DNA from: a bacterium
GTDB taxonomy: Bacteria > Oederibacteriota > CAKKQC01
Assembly (NCBI GenBank): GCA_919901855.1
Contig: CAKKQC010000042.1
Coordinates: forward strand, 124,001 to 188,000
Length of the DNA: 64,000 nucleotides
Direction of reading: 5' to 3'
Part shown: positions 26,681 through 35,404 of the stretch, one piece after another
How positions within the stretch are numbered: the first letter of the stretch is position 1
Layout of the letters: each line of letters opens with the position of its first letter
Notes under the pieces: generated by a model
The model's input: the letters and a program-made list of their open reading frames with translations, nothing else
Database searches by the model: none
Told to the model about the DNA's origin: nothing
Position numbers and translations under genes: made by a program

Positions 26681-28196
26681 CGCCCCGCTTCGGGGGCTCC
26701 TCGATCCGGTCCGGGCCCGCGGTGATGCCCATCCTCGCCAGCCGGTCGCGGTACGACACCGTCCGAGCCTGAAACTCGGCGAAGTCCTTGCCCGCCGCAG
26801 GCGACCAGAGGTTATCGGCCACCGCGAGCAGACGCGGGAACGCCTGAAGCGCCACGCGCTCGGGCGGGCAGCCCTCGGTCCACAGGCACGCCTCGCCGCC
26901 GAGCAGGCGGGCGGGGTCCGGCAGGACGGCGGGGGTGAGCGCCGTGTGCTCGCCCTCCTCCGTCGGCTCCCACGAGTGCACGTGCTTGAGGTCCATCCAG
27001 GTCGGCGGCTCGTTGAGGTAGACGTGGCTATAGGGCGAGTGGATGACGTCGCGCCCAGCCGCCGCGGCCTTGCTCACGGCCTTCTCGTTCGCTCGCCACG
27101 CCTGCACGATGACCGACTGCGGCGGGCCGCCCTCGAGAATCTCGTCCCAGCAGATCGCGCGCCGGCTCTTGCCCGTCAGGAACCGGATCATGCGGTGGAC
27201 GAACCAGCTCTGGAGCTCGTGCTCGTCCTTGAGCTTCTCCGACTTGATCCGCGCCTGGCACTTGGGGCACGCCTTCCACCGGTCCTTGGGCACCTCGTCG
27301 GCGCCGAGGTGGATGTACGCGGACGGGAAGAGCTCGACGACCTCGCTGAGCACGCCCTCGAGGAACTCGACGACCTTGTCGTTGCCGGCGCAGTATACGT
27401 CCTTGTGGATCCCCCACTCGGTCTGGACCTGGAACGGCCCGCCCGTGCACGACAGCTCCGGGTACGCCGCGAGCGCGGCGACGCAGTGGCCGGGCAGCTC
27501 GATCTCGGGCACGACCTCGATGGACCGGGCGGCCGCGAACGCGACGATCTCCTTCACGTCCGCGTGCGTGTAGAAGCCTCCGTACCGCGCGCCCCCGGCG
27601 GGGGTCCGCCACGACCCGACCGAGGTCAGCTTCGGCCAGCGCTTGATCTCGAGCCGCCACCCCTGGTCCTCGGTCAGGTGCCAGTGGAACCGGTTGAGCT
27701 TGAGCGCGGCCATGGCCTCGATCGTCCGCTTCACGAGATCCAGCGGCTGATAGTGGCGGGCGCAGTCGAGCATGAACCCCCGCCACGCGAACCGGGGACG
27801 GTCCTCGATGCGCACGCAGGGCACCGTCCACGCGCCGGCGGGAGCCTTCTCCCCGCCCTCGATGGCGGCCGGCAGAAGCTGGCGGAGCGTCTGGAGCCCG
27901 TAGAACGCCCCCCTGGTCCCGCGCGTCCGGATCTTGATCTGGGCCGGCGTGACCTCGAGGAGGTACCCCTCCTGCCCGAGGTCGGTCGGCCCGTCCTCGG
28001 TGATCACGATCGGGCCCGTCGAGCCCTCGCGCACGGGCCACGGGAATCCGGTCGCCGCCCGCAGCTTGACGGCCAGGAATTCCACCGACGTGTGGAACCC
28101 GGACATCCCGAACGGGACGACGAAGACGGCCTCGCGGGTGAGGGTGAAAACGCCGGGGAGGAATTCGACCTTCGAGGGGCGGGGGATGAGGTTCAT
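26670..28196 (-). CDS. GH20 beta-N-acetylhexosaminidase
   Basis: A 508-residue hexosaminidase releasing terminal GlcNAc/GalNAc. The N-terminal GH20b-like domain precedes the barrel, which has RGFMLDCARHYQPLDLVKR, HWHLTEDQGWRLEIKRWP, EIELPGHCVAALAAYPEL and the catalytic Asp-Glu pair in HLGADEVP. No signal peptide is seen (MNLIPRPSKVEF), so it probably acts on imported disaccharides or muropeptides in the cytoplasm. It closes the salvage region, divergent from the O-antigen-ligase-like gene, with TAAACT 11 bases before the ATG. Confidence 0.92.
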   Translation of the reverse strand: MNLIPRPSKVEFLPGVFTLTREAVFVVPFGMSGFHTSVEFLAVKLRAATGFPWPVREGSTGPIVITEDGPTDLGQEGYLLEVTPAQIKIRTRGTRGAFYGLQTLRQLLPAAIEGGEKAPAGAWTVPCVRIEDRPRFAWRGFMLDCARHYQPLDLVKRTIEAMAALKLNRFHWHLTEDQGWRLEIKRWPKLTSVGSWRTPAGGARYGGFYTHADVKEIVAFAAARSIEVVPEIELPGHCVAALAAYPELSCTGGPFQVQTEWGIHKDVYCAGNDKVVEFLEGVLSEVVELFPSAYIHLGADEVPKDRWKACPKCQARIKSEKLKDEHELQSWFVHRMIRFLTGKSRRAICWDEILEGGPPQSVIVQAWRANEKAVSKAAAAGRDVIHSPYSHVYLNEPPTWMDLKHVHSWEPTEEGEHTALTPAVLPDPARLLGGEACLWTEGCPPERVALQAFPRLLAVADNLWSPAAGKDFAEFQARTVSYRDRLARMGITAGPDRIEEPPKRGATA

Positions 28197-28207
28197 GGGT
28201 TTGGACT

Positions 28208-28213
28208 AGTTTA
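28208..28213 (-). promoter_or_regulatory. -10 element of the GH20 gene
   Basis: TAAACT on the minus strand, 11 nt before the ATG at 28196, in a 56-base divergent gap. Confidence 0.4.
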
Positions 28214-28235
28214 CGCCTCTTCCGCGCGCCCGGCG

Positions 28236-28241
28236 TATCAT
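28236..28241 (+). promoter_or_regulatory. -10 element of the O-antigen-ligase-like gene
   Basis: TATCAT, 11 nt before the ATG at 28253. A GAGG (28244-28247) lies between, so a very short leader is possible. Confidence 0.4.
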
Positions 28242-28252
28242 GTGAGGAACCG

Positions 28253-30202
28253 ATGCTTGGCTCCTTGTCCCCACGCGCCCGGCGCCTGGTCCTGCTCTGG
28301 GTGGCCGCCTCAACCCCGCTCCTGATCTGGCGCGCCAGCCTGGACTCGTTCGAGGCTCCCAAGGAGCTGGCGCTGACGGCGGCGGCGTTTGCCGCCGCTG
28401 TCAGCGTGCTCCCCGGAACGGGCATCCCGGCGGCCGCCGTATGGCCCATGGCCGCCTTCCTCGCCCTCGCGGCGGTCTCCTCGCTCGCCTCGCCGATCCC
28501 CCTCACGGCGTGGTTCGGCGAGTACACGAGCTACCAGGGCTGGCTCCACTGGCTCGCGTGGGCCACGCTCCTGCTCGCGTTTGCCGGGTGGCTACGGGAT
28601 CCGCGGGAACGACGCCGCGCGCTCGCGGCCGTGGCGCTCTCGCTGGGGGTGGTCTCGGCCTACGCCGTGCTCCAGTTGGCCGGGCTGGACCCGATTCCCT
28701 GGGGCCTCCAGGGGCCCGTCCTGCGCTCGTTCTCGACCGCCGGGAACGCGTACTTCCTAGGCTCCCTGCTCGCGCCGGGCGTGCCCCTCGCTTTCGGGCT
28801 CGCGGTCTCCGCGCGCGGCGGATCCCGCCGCCTCGGCTGGTTCGGCCTGGGCGGGCTCATCCTCGCGGGGCTCCTGTCGTCGGGCAGCCGGAGCGCGCTC
28901 GGGGCCGCCATACTTGGATGTCTCCCGGTCGCCCTGCTTCTGCGGCGCGACCTCGTGAGGCCCCTGGTGGTGGCCGTGAGCGTCCCGGTCGTCCTCGGCC
29001 TCGTGGCTCTGCCCGCCGACCGGAACCCGTTCCCCCTGCTCGCGGAGCGGTTCGGCGAAGTCCTCCGGGGCGGGGACGCGCGGCCCCAGATATGGGCCTC
29101 CGCCGCCCGGCTGATCCGCCAGCGGCCGCTCGTGGGCCACGGACCCGACACCTTCGCGACGCTCTCTCTCGGAGTCCAGACCCGGCGGCTCTGGACGTTT
29201 CTCTGGCACGCCGCCCCCGAGAAGGCCCACAACGAGCCCCTCCAGATGGGCGCGACCGTCGGACTCCTGGGTCTCGGCGCCCTGCTCTGGCTCGCGGCCA
29301 TTCTCGCGCGGCTGGCGCTGGCGACCCGGCGCGTGCCGGATTCCGCGTCCGCCGGAGGCGGCCTGCTCGCCCTCGGATTCACTTCGCTCTTCGGGTTCCT
29401 GACCTGCGGCCCCCAGGCCGTGGCACTGCCGCTCGCCGCCGTCCTGCTCTCGCGACTGCCCGTCCGGCCGCTGCCCCGGCCCGCGACGGCCTCCATCGCC
29501 GCCGTGCTGGCGCTGTCCCTGTTCGCGCATCTCCAGTTCGCGTCGGCCGACGTCGCGCTCAGGCAGGCGATCTCCCGGCAGGGCTCCGGCCTCGAGAGCG
29601 CCCTGCGGCTCGGGACCCCGTGGGCCCAGCGGCTCCTGCGGGCCGGGGACACGCTCGAGCGGCTGTGGTTCGGCGGAACCCTCGGCAGCGCGCCGGCGGC
29701 CGCCGACCCGCGGCGGATCGATTCACTGCGCGGGATCTACACGCGCGCCTGCGCGGTCAATCCCCTGCACCCGTTCGCCTGGAGCGACCTCGGACGACTC
29801 GCGGCGCGCGAGGGCCGGTGGACCGAGGCGGACGAGGATTACCGGCGGGCCCGGGCCCTCGCGCCCATGGACGCCTATCTCGCGCTCGAGCACGCGCAGG
29901 CGCTGCTGGGCGCGGGACGGGACGCCGACGCGATCGCGGTCCTGGAGGAAGCCGCCGCCCTGTACCCGTCGTTCGCCGAGCCGGTCGGGCTCCTCGGCTA
30001 CGCCGCGCTCCGCAAGGGACGGCTGAAGGAGGCCGAGCCGTGGCTCACGAAGAGCCTCGACCTCGACTGGCACGGCAACCTGGGCGCCGCCTACGCGGCC
30101 GCCGGCAACCTCTCCGCGCTCTATCACAAGCTGGGCCGGGAGGACGACGCCCGGTGGGCGGCGACGCAGGCGCAGCGGTTCATGCCCCCCCAGCCGTTCT
30201 GA
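28253..30202 (+). CDS. O-antigen ligase/polymerase-like membrane protein with TPR tail
   Basis: A 649-residue Wzy_C-superfamily protein. Residues ~1-430 contain about ten or more hydrophobic segments. The large periplasmic loop includes GNAYFLGSLLAPGVPLAFG, SSGSRSALGAAILG and the conserved HNEPLQMGATVGLLGL near 330. Residues ~490-640 are TPR-like repeats (FAWSDLGRLAAREGRWTEAD; GYAALRKGRLKEAEPWLTKS). WaaL ligates O-antigen to lipid A-core; Wzy polymerises it. The TPR tail is common in this superfamily outside Proteobacteria. Which glycan it handles is unknown. Confidence 0.85.
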   Translation: MLGSLSPRARRLVLLWVAASTPLLIWRASLDSFEAPKELALTAAAFAAAVSVLPGTGIPAAAVWPMAAFLALAAVSSLASPIPLTAWFGEYTSYQGWLHWLAWATLLLAFAGWLRDPRERRRALAAVALSLGVVSAYAVLQLAGLDPIPWGLQGPVLRSFSTAGNAYFLGSLLAPGVPLAFGLAVSARGGSRRLGWFGLGGLILAGLLSSGSRSALGAAILGCLPVALLLRRDLVRPLVVAVSVPVVLGLVALPADRNPFPLLAERFGEVLRGGDARPQIWASAARLIRQRPLVGHGPDTFATLSLGVQTRRLWTFLWHAAPEKAHNEPLQMGATVGLLGLGALLWLAAILARLALATRRVPDSASAGGGLLALGFTSLFGFLTCGPQAVALPLAAVLLSRLPVRPLPRPATASIAAVLALSLFAHLQFASADVALRQAISRQGSGLESALRLGTPWAQRLLRAGDTLERLWFGGTLGSAPAAADPRRIDSLRGIYTRACAVNPLHPFAWSDLGRLAAREGRWTEADEDYRRARALAPMDAYLALEHAQALLGAGRDADAIAVLEEAAALYPSFAEPVGLLGYAALRKGRLKEAEPWLTKSLDLDWHGNLGAAYAAAGNLSALYHKLGREDDARWAATQAQRFMPPQPF

Positions 30203-30214
30203 TCGTCTTCCGAC

Positions 30215-30220
30215 TATAAT
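30215..30220 (+). promoter_or_regulatory. -10 element of the CopD-like gene
   Basis: A perfect TATAAT, 6 nt before the ATG at 30227; leaderless spacing. Confidence 0.55.
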
Positions 30221-30226
30221 GGCCTC

Positions 30227-30718
30227 ATGTTCTTCGTCGCCGGGCTGACACGCTGGGTGCACCTGTTCGCCGCGTTGGTATGGATCGGCGGGCTCTTCTT
30301 CTACGCGCTCGTGCTCCGGCCGTCGCTCGCCGAGATCGACCCCGGAAACGCGCGGCGGCTGATGCAGATCGCCTCGATGCGGTTCCGGGCCGTGGGGCTC
30401 GCGTGCCTGGCGCTTCTCCTCTTCAGCGGACTCTGGCTCGTCAGCCAGGTTTTGGGCGGCGTCGCAATCCAGGACGCCTTCTTCTCGACGCCGTACCGGC
30501 GCGTCCTCGGGCTCAAGGTCCTGCTGTCCCTGATCGCCATCGCGACCGGCACCTGGGCCGGACTCGTGCTGGCCCCGCGGCTCGTCCTCGCGCTCGAGGC
30601 CCGGGACGAGCTCCGCGCGCGGTCGACCGGCCGGGCCATCACGATCCTGACCATCGCCGGGTTCGTGCTCGGCGTCGCGATCACGGCCTGCGTCGCCGTG
30701 ATGCGCGTCTTCTCCTGA
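30227..30718 (+). CDS. CopD-like four-helix membrane protein
   Basis: A 163-residue integral membrane protein with four hydrophobic segments. The first, RWVHLFAALVWIGGLFFYAL, has the His/Trp/Gly pattern of CopD-type proteins, and the rest (LKVLLSLIAIATG, AITILTIAGFVLG) completes the bundle. Members are linked to copper resistance or are of unknown role. No metal-binding Met/His cluster is visible, so copper handling is not supported directly. It is followed by the candidate 6S RNA on the other strand. Confidence 0.75.
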   Translation: MFFVAGLTRWVHLFAALVWIGGLFFYALVLRPSLAEIDPGNARRLMQIASMRFRAVGLACLALLLFSGLWLVSQVLGGVAIQDAFFSTPYRRVLGLKVLLSLIAIATGTWAGLVLAPRLVLALEARDELRARSTGRAITILTIAGFVLGVAITACVAVMRVFS

Positions 30719-30862
30719 CGCTCCTCGAGCACTGACCACCCCCACCCGAAAACGCAGAGGCCCGGCACACGTCGCCGGTGGCCGCGACCACCCTCATGGG
30801 CGGCCGGCCGGTTTCGTGGCCAGGCCTCGCGTTCGGTTGTGGGACTACTCGGCTTCGAGCGT
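30718..30862 (-). ncRNA. ssrS: Candidate 6S RNA downstream of zapA
   Basis: About 145 nt read on the minus strand fold into one long irregular stem. ACGCTC/GAGCGT pair at the ends, CGAG/CTCG next, then CCCAC with GTGGG. Inside, GAGGCCTGGC pairs with GCCGGGCCTC through a G-U wobble that exists only on the minus strand, and the top contains GGCCGC/GCGGCC around CCC-ATGA-GGG. Position supports the call: 6S RNA is often encoded just after zapA, as here. The 5' arm would overlap the last codons of zapA. No search against a 6S model was run. Confidence 0.42.
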
Positions 30863-31144
30863 GTGATCGATCCGTTTCATCATCGAGTTCGCCGCGGAGT
30901 CCGTGGACTGCTCGAAAGCCGCCTGCCGCTCCCGGAGCCTCGTCAGCTCGTCGAGCAGGTTGAGGGCGACCAGGAGCGCCGCCCGCGTCGGCTGGGCCTG
31001 CAGCCCCGCATCCGCCGCCAGCCGTTTGAGCATCATGTCCAACTCTCCGGCCAGCCGCTCGAGCCGTTCCGGCTCGTCGCCCGTGAGGACCAGCTCCTCC
31101 CCGAGCAGACGGACTCGCGCCTGCGTGAGTGTCGCGGCCTCCAT
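30845..31144 (-). CDS. zapA: Cell division protein ZapA
   Basis: A 99-residue ZapA, which binds and bundles FtsZ at the division ring. It has the family layout: VRLLGEELVLTGDEPERLERLA, then the helix LALQAQPTRAALLVALNLLDELTRL-like region (ALLVALNLLDELTRLRERQ) and a C-terminal coiled coil. It follows a coiled-coil ZapB-like gene and pheT on the same strand. Confidence 0.85.
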   Translation of the reverse strand: MEAATLTQARVRLLGEELVLTGDEPERLERLAGELDMMLKRLAADAGLQAQPTRAALLVALNLLDELTRLRERQAAFEQSTDSAANSMMKRIDHTLEAE

Positions 31145-31158
31145 CGGCCGGAAAGCCG

Positions 31159-31491
31159 TCAGGCCGCCGGCGTCAGGTGTTCTTCCACCTGCCCGAGGAG
31201 CTTGTTGATCCGGTCCTTGATGACGTCACGGTCGGACTTCAGGGACGAGCCTTCGGCCTTGAGAGACGCGTTCTCGTTCTTGAGGTCCACGATCTCGGAC
31301 TTGAGCGCCGCGATCTCCTGCCGCTGCTGCTTGCTCTCGGAGTTGAGGTGCACGATCTCGTCCTTGAGATTCGTGATCTCCTGGCGGAGCCCGGCGTTCT
31401 CCTGCTTGCTGCGCTCGTAGCGGGCGAGAAGGTCCTCGAGTTTACGCTCCAGCGCTTCGATCGGCGAGGCTTCGACGGTGAGGGTGGCCAT
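31159..31491 (-). CDS. zapB: Coiled-coil ZapB-like cell division protein
   Basis: A 110-residue protein that is almost entirely coiled coil, with heptads rich in Leu, Ile, Glu and Lys (LVARYERSKQENAGLR-type; LKDEIVHLNSESKQQRQEIA). ZapB bundles at the division septum with ZapA. The ATG at 31491 is chosen because GGAGG lies 6 bases before it and the coiled coil begins at once; an upstream ATG at 31620 would add a Pro-rich 43-residue tail. It sits 14 bases before zapA. The ZapB name rests on context and structure, not on residues. Confidence 0.65.
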   Translation of the reverse strand: MATLTVEASPIEALERKLEDLLARYERSKQENAGLRQEITNLKDEIVHLNSESKQQRQEIAALKSEIVDLKNENASLKAEGSSLKSDRDVIKDRINKLLGQVEEHLTPAA

Positions 31492-31624
31492 GCAATCCTC
31501 CATGGGAGTTCCGTTGAGCACAGAATCTTCCCCTAGCTGGTGGTGGACACCCGGGAACACTGGAGGTTCCCTGGAGGCGCCCGGTGACGGCGGTGTTTCG
31601 TCAACCCGGCGAACTGACATCCTC

Positions 31625-31630
31625 AGGCTA
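31625..31630 (-). promoter_or_regulatory. Possible -10 element of zapB-zapA
   Basis: TAGCCT on the minus strand, between pheT and zapB, followed by GAGG and an unused ATG (31620). It could start a leader of about 125 nt for zapB. Confidence 0.3.
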
Positions 31631-31672
31631 TCAGAACCGGGCTCGGGGGTTCAACCGGCTGGGGGGCCCCCG

Positions 31673-34051
31673 TCAGCGGAGCTTGGCGGAGAGCCGTTCC
31701 CCCAGCGCCGCCACGATGGCGCGGACGGCTTCGTCGGCCTCGGGCTCGGTCAGCGTCCGGTCGGGAGCCCGGAAGGCCAGCCGGACGGCCAACGACTTCG
31801 TCCCCTCCGGGATCTGCTTGCCCCGGTAACAGTCGAAGATGGCGGCCGACTCGAGCAGGGGCTTCCCCGCCTCCCGGACGGCGGCCTCGAGGGCGGCCGC
31901 CCCCACGGCCTCGGCCACGACGAGCGCGAGGTCGCGCCGGACGGCCGGGAACCGGGCGGGCGGCTCCACGGCGTAGGCCAGGACCGCGGCCTCGACGAGG
32001 GCGGCGAGCTCGATCTCGGCCGCGACCGCGCCCGCCGGGATCTCGTACGCCGCGGCGGTCCCCGGCGCGAGCACGCCCGCCCGGCCGACGACGCGCCCGG
32101 CTAGCCGGAGCTCGGCCGCCGCGGACGCCGAGAACGGGGCCCCTGCGGCCGCCGTCCACTCGATCGCGAGCCCGAGCGCGGCGGTCGCGGACGCGACCGC
32201 ACCCTTGAGGTCGGCGAGGTCGAGGGCGCGTTCCGCGTCAAACGCGTCGGCGGCCAGCCGGCCCGCGACGACGAGCGCGAGACGGTCGCCCTCCACGGGA
32301 ATCCCCGAGGCGTCCGGCGGGCCGAATATCGCCCCAATCTCGAATAGCCGGACGCCCGCCGCCTCGCGGGCGAGGTTGTACCCCGCGGCGCGCAGGAGCC
32401 CCGCCAGGAGCGTGGGCCGGAGGATCCCCAGGTCCTCGTTCAGCGGGTTCGCGAGCGCGGTCACGCCGTCGACGGCAAGCCCGAGCCGGGCCAGGTCCGC
32501 CTTCGCGATCATGCTCAACGTCTGCGCCTCGGACATGCCCGCCGCTCGCAGGGCTTCGCGGATTCGCCGCACGACCACGACCCGCTTCGCTTCGGGCACC
32601 GCGGCCGCCTCCCGCTTTGGCAGCGTCGCGGGCACCCGGTCGTAGCCGTGGATGGTCGCGAACTCCTCCGCAAGGTCGGCGGGAATGTTCACGTCCAGCC
32701 GCCACGACGGCGGCGTCACCGCCAAGACGTCCCCCCGGGGACCCTCGACCGCCGCCTGCATCCGCTCCGCGTACGTCTTCAACTGCGACGCCTCCAGCGC
32801 CACGCCCAGGAGTGACGAGACGTCGGACGCCCGGACCTCGATCGGGCGCCTGACCGGGAGGGTGCCCTCGGCCCGAAGGAGGGGCGAGCCGACGGTCGCC
32901 CCAGCGAGTTCCACCATGAGTTGCGCCGCGCGGTCCGAGGCCTGGACGACGCCGCCGGGGTCCACGCCCCGCTCGAACCGGTAAGACGCCTCGGTCGAGA
33001 GCCCGAGCGACCGGGCCCCGCGCCGGGTCCGGACGGGGTCGAACCACGCGGCCTCGAGCAGGACCTCGTGCGTGCCCGGTCCGATCTCGCTCGACGCGCC
33101 GCCCATGATCCCGGCCGCGGCCACGGCCCCCGCCCCGTCCGCGATCACGAGGACCTCGAGGTTGAGCGGCCGGTCCACGCCGTCGAGCGTCTTCAGCTTG
33201 TCGCCCGCCGCCGCCCGCCTCACGTCGATCCGCTGCCCGGAGAGTTTCGCGGCGTCGAAGGCGTGCAGGGGATGGCCGGTTTCGAGCAGCAGGTAGTTCG
33301 TGATGTCGACGACGTTGTTGATGGGCCGGAGGCCGCACGCCGCGAGCCGCTTCTGCATCCACTCGGGCGAAGGGCCGACCTTGACCCCCGTGAGCAGCCG
33401 GGCCGTGTAGAGCCCGCACCCGGCGGGGTCCGCGATCGTCACCCGCCATGGCGTCCCGCCGGCCGGGTCCGGGATCCCCGGCACGGGCCACGGCAGGGCC
33501 CACGGCAGGCTCAGCGTGGCCGACAGCTGGCGCGCGACCCCGAGTACGGACAGCAGGTCGCCGCGGTTCGGGGTCACCTCGAGGTCGAAGATCCAGTCTT
33601 CGGGGTTGGGCACGAACGGCTCCCCCGTAACGGCGGACGCGGGCAGGGACATGATCCCCGAGGCGTCAGCCCCGAGGCCGAGCTCGGTCTGGGAGCAGAG
33701 CATGCCGTGCGACGCGACGCCCCGGATCGTGGCGGCCTGGATCGTCTTACCCCCGGGCAGTCTCGCCCCCACCAGCGCGAAGGGGGCCTTCATCCCCGCG
33801 ACCACATTGGGGGCCCCGCAGACGACCGAGTACCGCTCACCGCCGGCCTCGACCACGCACAGGCTCAGCCGGTCCGCGTTCGGGTGCTTCTCCCGCGCGA
33901 GCACCTCTCCCACGACGATACCTTCCATGGCCGAGGTCCAGGGCTTGAGCGACTCGACGCCCAGCCCGGCCATCGACAGGTGCCGCGCGAGCTCGCGGGG
34001 TTCGGGGAGCCCGGGCACGAAGGTCTTGAGCCAGCCGTACGAGATCTTCAT
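31673..34051 (-). CDS. pheT: Phenylalanyl-tRNA synthetase beta subunit
   Basis: Part of the alpha2beta2 enzyme charging tRNA-Phe. The 792-residue length is normal. Domains: N-terminal tRNA-binding EMAP-like (HPNADRLSLCVVEAGG, VVCGAPNVVAGM), B3/B4 editing and inactive catalytic core (FDLEVTPNRGDLLSVLGVA, LGLSTEASYRFERGVDP), and a C-terminal anticodon-binding ferredoxin-fold domain ending YRGKQIPEGTKSLAVRLAF. The alpha subunit gene pheS is not beside it, which is unusual. The ATG shares ATGA with the M16 peptidase stop. Confidence 0.95.
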   Translation of the reverse strand: MKISYGWLKTFVPGLPEPRELARHLSMAGLGVESLKPWTSAMEGIVVGEVLAREKHPNADRLSLCVVEAGGERYSVVCGAPNVVAGMKAPFALVGARLPGGKTIQAATIRGVASHGMLCSQTELGLGADASGIMSLPASAVTGEPFVPNPEDWIFDLEVTPNRGDLLSVLGVARQLSATLSLPWALPWPVPGIPDPAGGTPWRVTIADPAGCGLYTARLLTGVKVGPSPEWMQKRLAACGLRPINNVVDITNYLLLETGHPLHAFDAAKLSGQRIDVRRAAAGDKLKTLDGVDRPLNLEVLVIADGAGAVAAAGIMGGASSEIGPGTHEVLLEAAWFDPVRTRRGARSLGLSTEASYRFERGVDPGGVVQASDRAAQLMVELAGATVGSPLLRAEGTLPVRRPIEVRASDVSSLLGVALEASQLKTYAERMQAAVEGPRGDVLAVTPPSWRLDVNIPADLAEEFATIHGYDRVPATLPKREAAAVPEAKRVVVVRRIREALRAAGMSEAQTLSMIAKADLARLGLAVDGVTALANPLNEDLGILRPTLLAGLLRAAGYNLAREAAGVRLFEIGAIFGPPDASGIPVEGDRLALVVAGRLAADAFDAERALDLADLKGAVASATAALGLAIEWTAAAGAPFSASAAAELRLAGRVVGRAGVLAPGTAAAYEIPAGAVAAEIELAALVEAAVLAYAVEPPARFPAVRRDLALVVAEAVGAAALEAAVREAGKPLLESAAIFDCYRGKQIPEGTKSLAVRLAFRAPDRTLTEPEADEAVRAIVAALGERLSAKLR

Positions 34052-35346
34052 ACCGCCGCGAACGCCGGGACCGTGACCCAGTCCACGCGGTAGTCCTCCG
34101 GCGACCCCGGCCCGAGGACCGCGACCGCGAACCGTTCCGGGGCCAGCAGCCGGCGCGCCAGCTCGCGCACCCGCTCCGGCGTGATCTCCTCCACCATCCG
34201 CATGACCACCTTGAGGGGGGTGACCTCCCCGAGGTAGAGCTTCGACGTCGCGAGCCTCGCCATGCGGTTGTACGTGCTCTCGAGCCCGAGGAACAGCCCC
34301 GCCTTCATCTGCTCGCGGGCGCGGAGCGCCTCCTGGTCCGTGACCCCGCCGCCGGCCAGGTCCCGCAGGATGTCCCCGACCACGGCCGCCGCCTCCCGGA
34401 ACTTCGCGGGATCCATGGCCGTATGGACGCCCACGAGCCCGACGTCCCGGTAGGCCTCGGCCCACGAGGCGGCCCCGTAGGCGAGCCCGCGCTGCTCCCG
34501 GACCTCCTGGAAGAGCCGCGAGCTCGCGCTCCCGCCCAGCACGTTGTTCAGCGCGGCGAGCACGAACCGGTCGGGGTGGCCGAACGGCAGGGCCGGTGCC
34601 GCCAGCGTCAGGTGCGCCTGCTCCTGCTCGCGGATAGTGACCCGGAACCGCGAGCGGGCCTGGGGTGCCGGCGCATTCGCCGGGAGGGCCGTCCGGGGCA
34701 GGCCGCCCAGCAGGGGGCCCATGAGTTCGACGAGTTGCGCGTGGTCCACCTGCCCCGCCGCCGAGATCAGGATGCGGTCGGAGGAGTAGTACCGGTCCCG
34801 GTACCCGCGCACGACGTCGTGGCCCGTCCCCCGGATGACCTCCTTGTCGCCGAGCACGGGCCGGGCGATGGGATCGCGGCCGAACAGGGTCTCCATGAGC
34901 TGCTCCATCACGACCTCGCCCGGCTCGTCCTCGTAGGCCCGGATCTCGTCAAGGACGACGCCCTGCTCGAGCCGGACGTCCTCGTCGCGGAACGTCGAGT
35001 GGAGCAGCATGTCGCAGAGCATGTCGCAGGCCAGCGGCAGATGCTCGGCCAGCACGCGGGCGTAGAAGTTCGTGTGCTCCCGGCTAGTCCCGGCGTCGAT
35101 GATGCCACCCACGGCGTCCAGCTCCTCCGCGATCTGCCGCGCGCTGCGGCGCGCGGTACCCTTGAACACCATGTGCTCGAGGAAGTGCGTCATTCCGGCC
35201 TCCCCGGCGATTTCATGCCGGGAGCCCCGCGCGACCCAGACGCCGATGGCGGCGCTGGCGACGTGCGGCAGGAACTCGGACAGGACCACCGCGCCCTGCG
35301 GGGTCACCGTTTCCTGCACGGATTCGGTCAACGAAGGGGACACCAT
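34048..35346 (-). CDS. M16-family zinc metallopeptidase
   Basis: A 432-residue pitrilysin/insulinase-type peptidase. The inverted zinc motif HxxEH is at 54-58 (HFLEHMVFKG). The following GGIIDAGTSREHTNFY region and EQGVVLDEIRAYEDEP supply the third ligand. The C-terminal half (LGGSASSRLFQEVREQRGLAY) is the second M16 domain with the R/Y pair. No signal peptide, so it is probably cytoplasmic or processing-type. TATAAT lies 8 bases upstream, and pheT follows with ATGA overlap. Confidence 0.92.
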   Translation of the reverse strand: MVSPSLTESVQETVTPQGAVVLSEFLPHVASAAIGVWVARGSRHEIAGEAGMTHFLEHMVFKGTARRSARQIAEELDAVGGIIDAGTSREHTNFYARVLAEHLPLACDMLCDMLLHSTFRDEDVRLEQGVVLDEIRAYEDEPGEVVMEQLMETLFGRDPIARPVLGDKEVIRGTGHDVVRGYRDRYYSSDRILISAAGQVDHAQLVELMGPLLGGLPRTALPANAPAPQARSRFRVTIREQEQAHLTLAAPALPFGHPDRFVLAALNNVLGGSASSRLFQEVREQRGLAYGAASWAEAYRDVGLVGVHTAMDPAKFREAAAVVGDILRDLAGGGVTDQEALRAREQMKAGLFLGLESTYNRMARLATSKLYLGEVTPLKVVMRMVEEITPERVRELARRLLAPERFAVAVLGPGSPEDYRVDWVTVPAFAAV

Positions 35347-35354
35347 AGACCTCG

Positions 35355-35360
35355 ATTATA
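35355..35360 (-). promoter_or_regulatory. -10 element of the M16-pheT operon
   Basis: A perfect TATAAT on the minus strand, 8 nt before the ATG at 35346. Divergent from TATCAT at 35392. Confidence 0.55.
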
Positions 35361-35391
35361 CGGGCCCACGCCCGGGAGCCGCCCGGTGGCG

Positions 35392-35397
35392 TATCAT
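35392..35397 (+). promoter_or_regulatory. -10 element of the inositol-phosphatase-family gene
   Basis: TATCAT, 7 nt before the ATG at 35405. Confidence 0.5.
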
Positions 35398-35404
35398 GCT
35401 TTGC

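Noticed and set aside
31492-31620. N-terminal extension of ZapB-like protein starting at ATG 31620
   Set aside because: Pro-rich, not coiled coil; the internal ATG at 31491 has a GGAGG site and begins the heptads.
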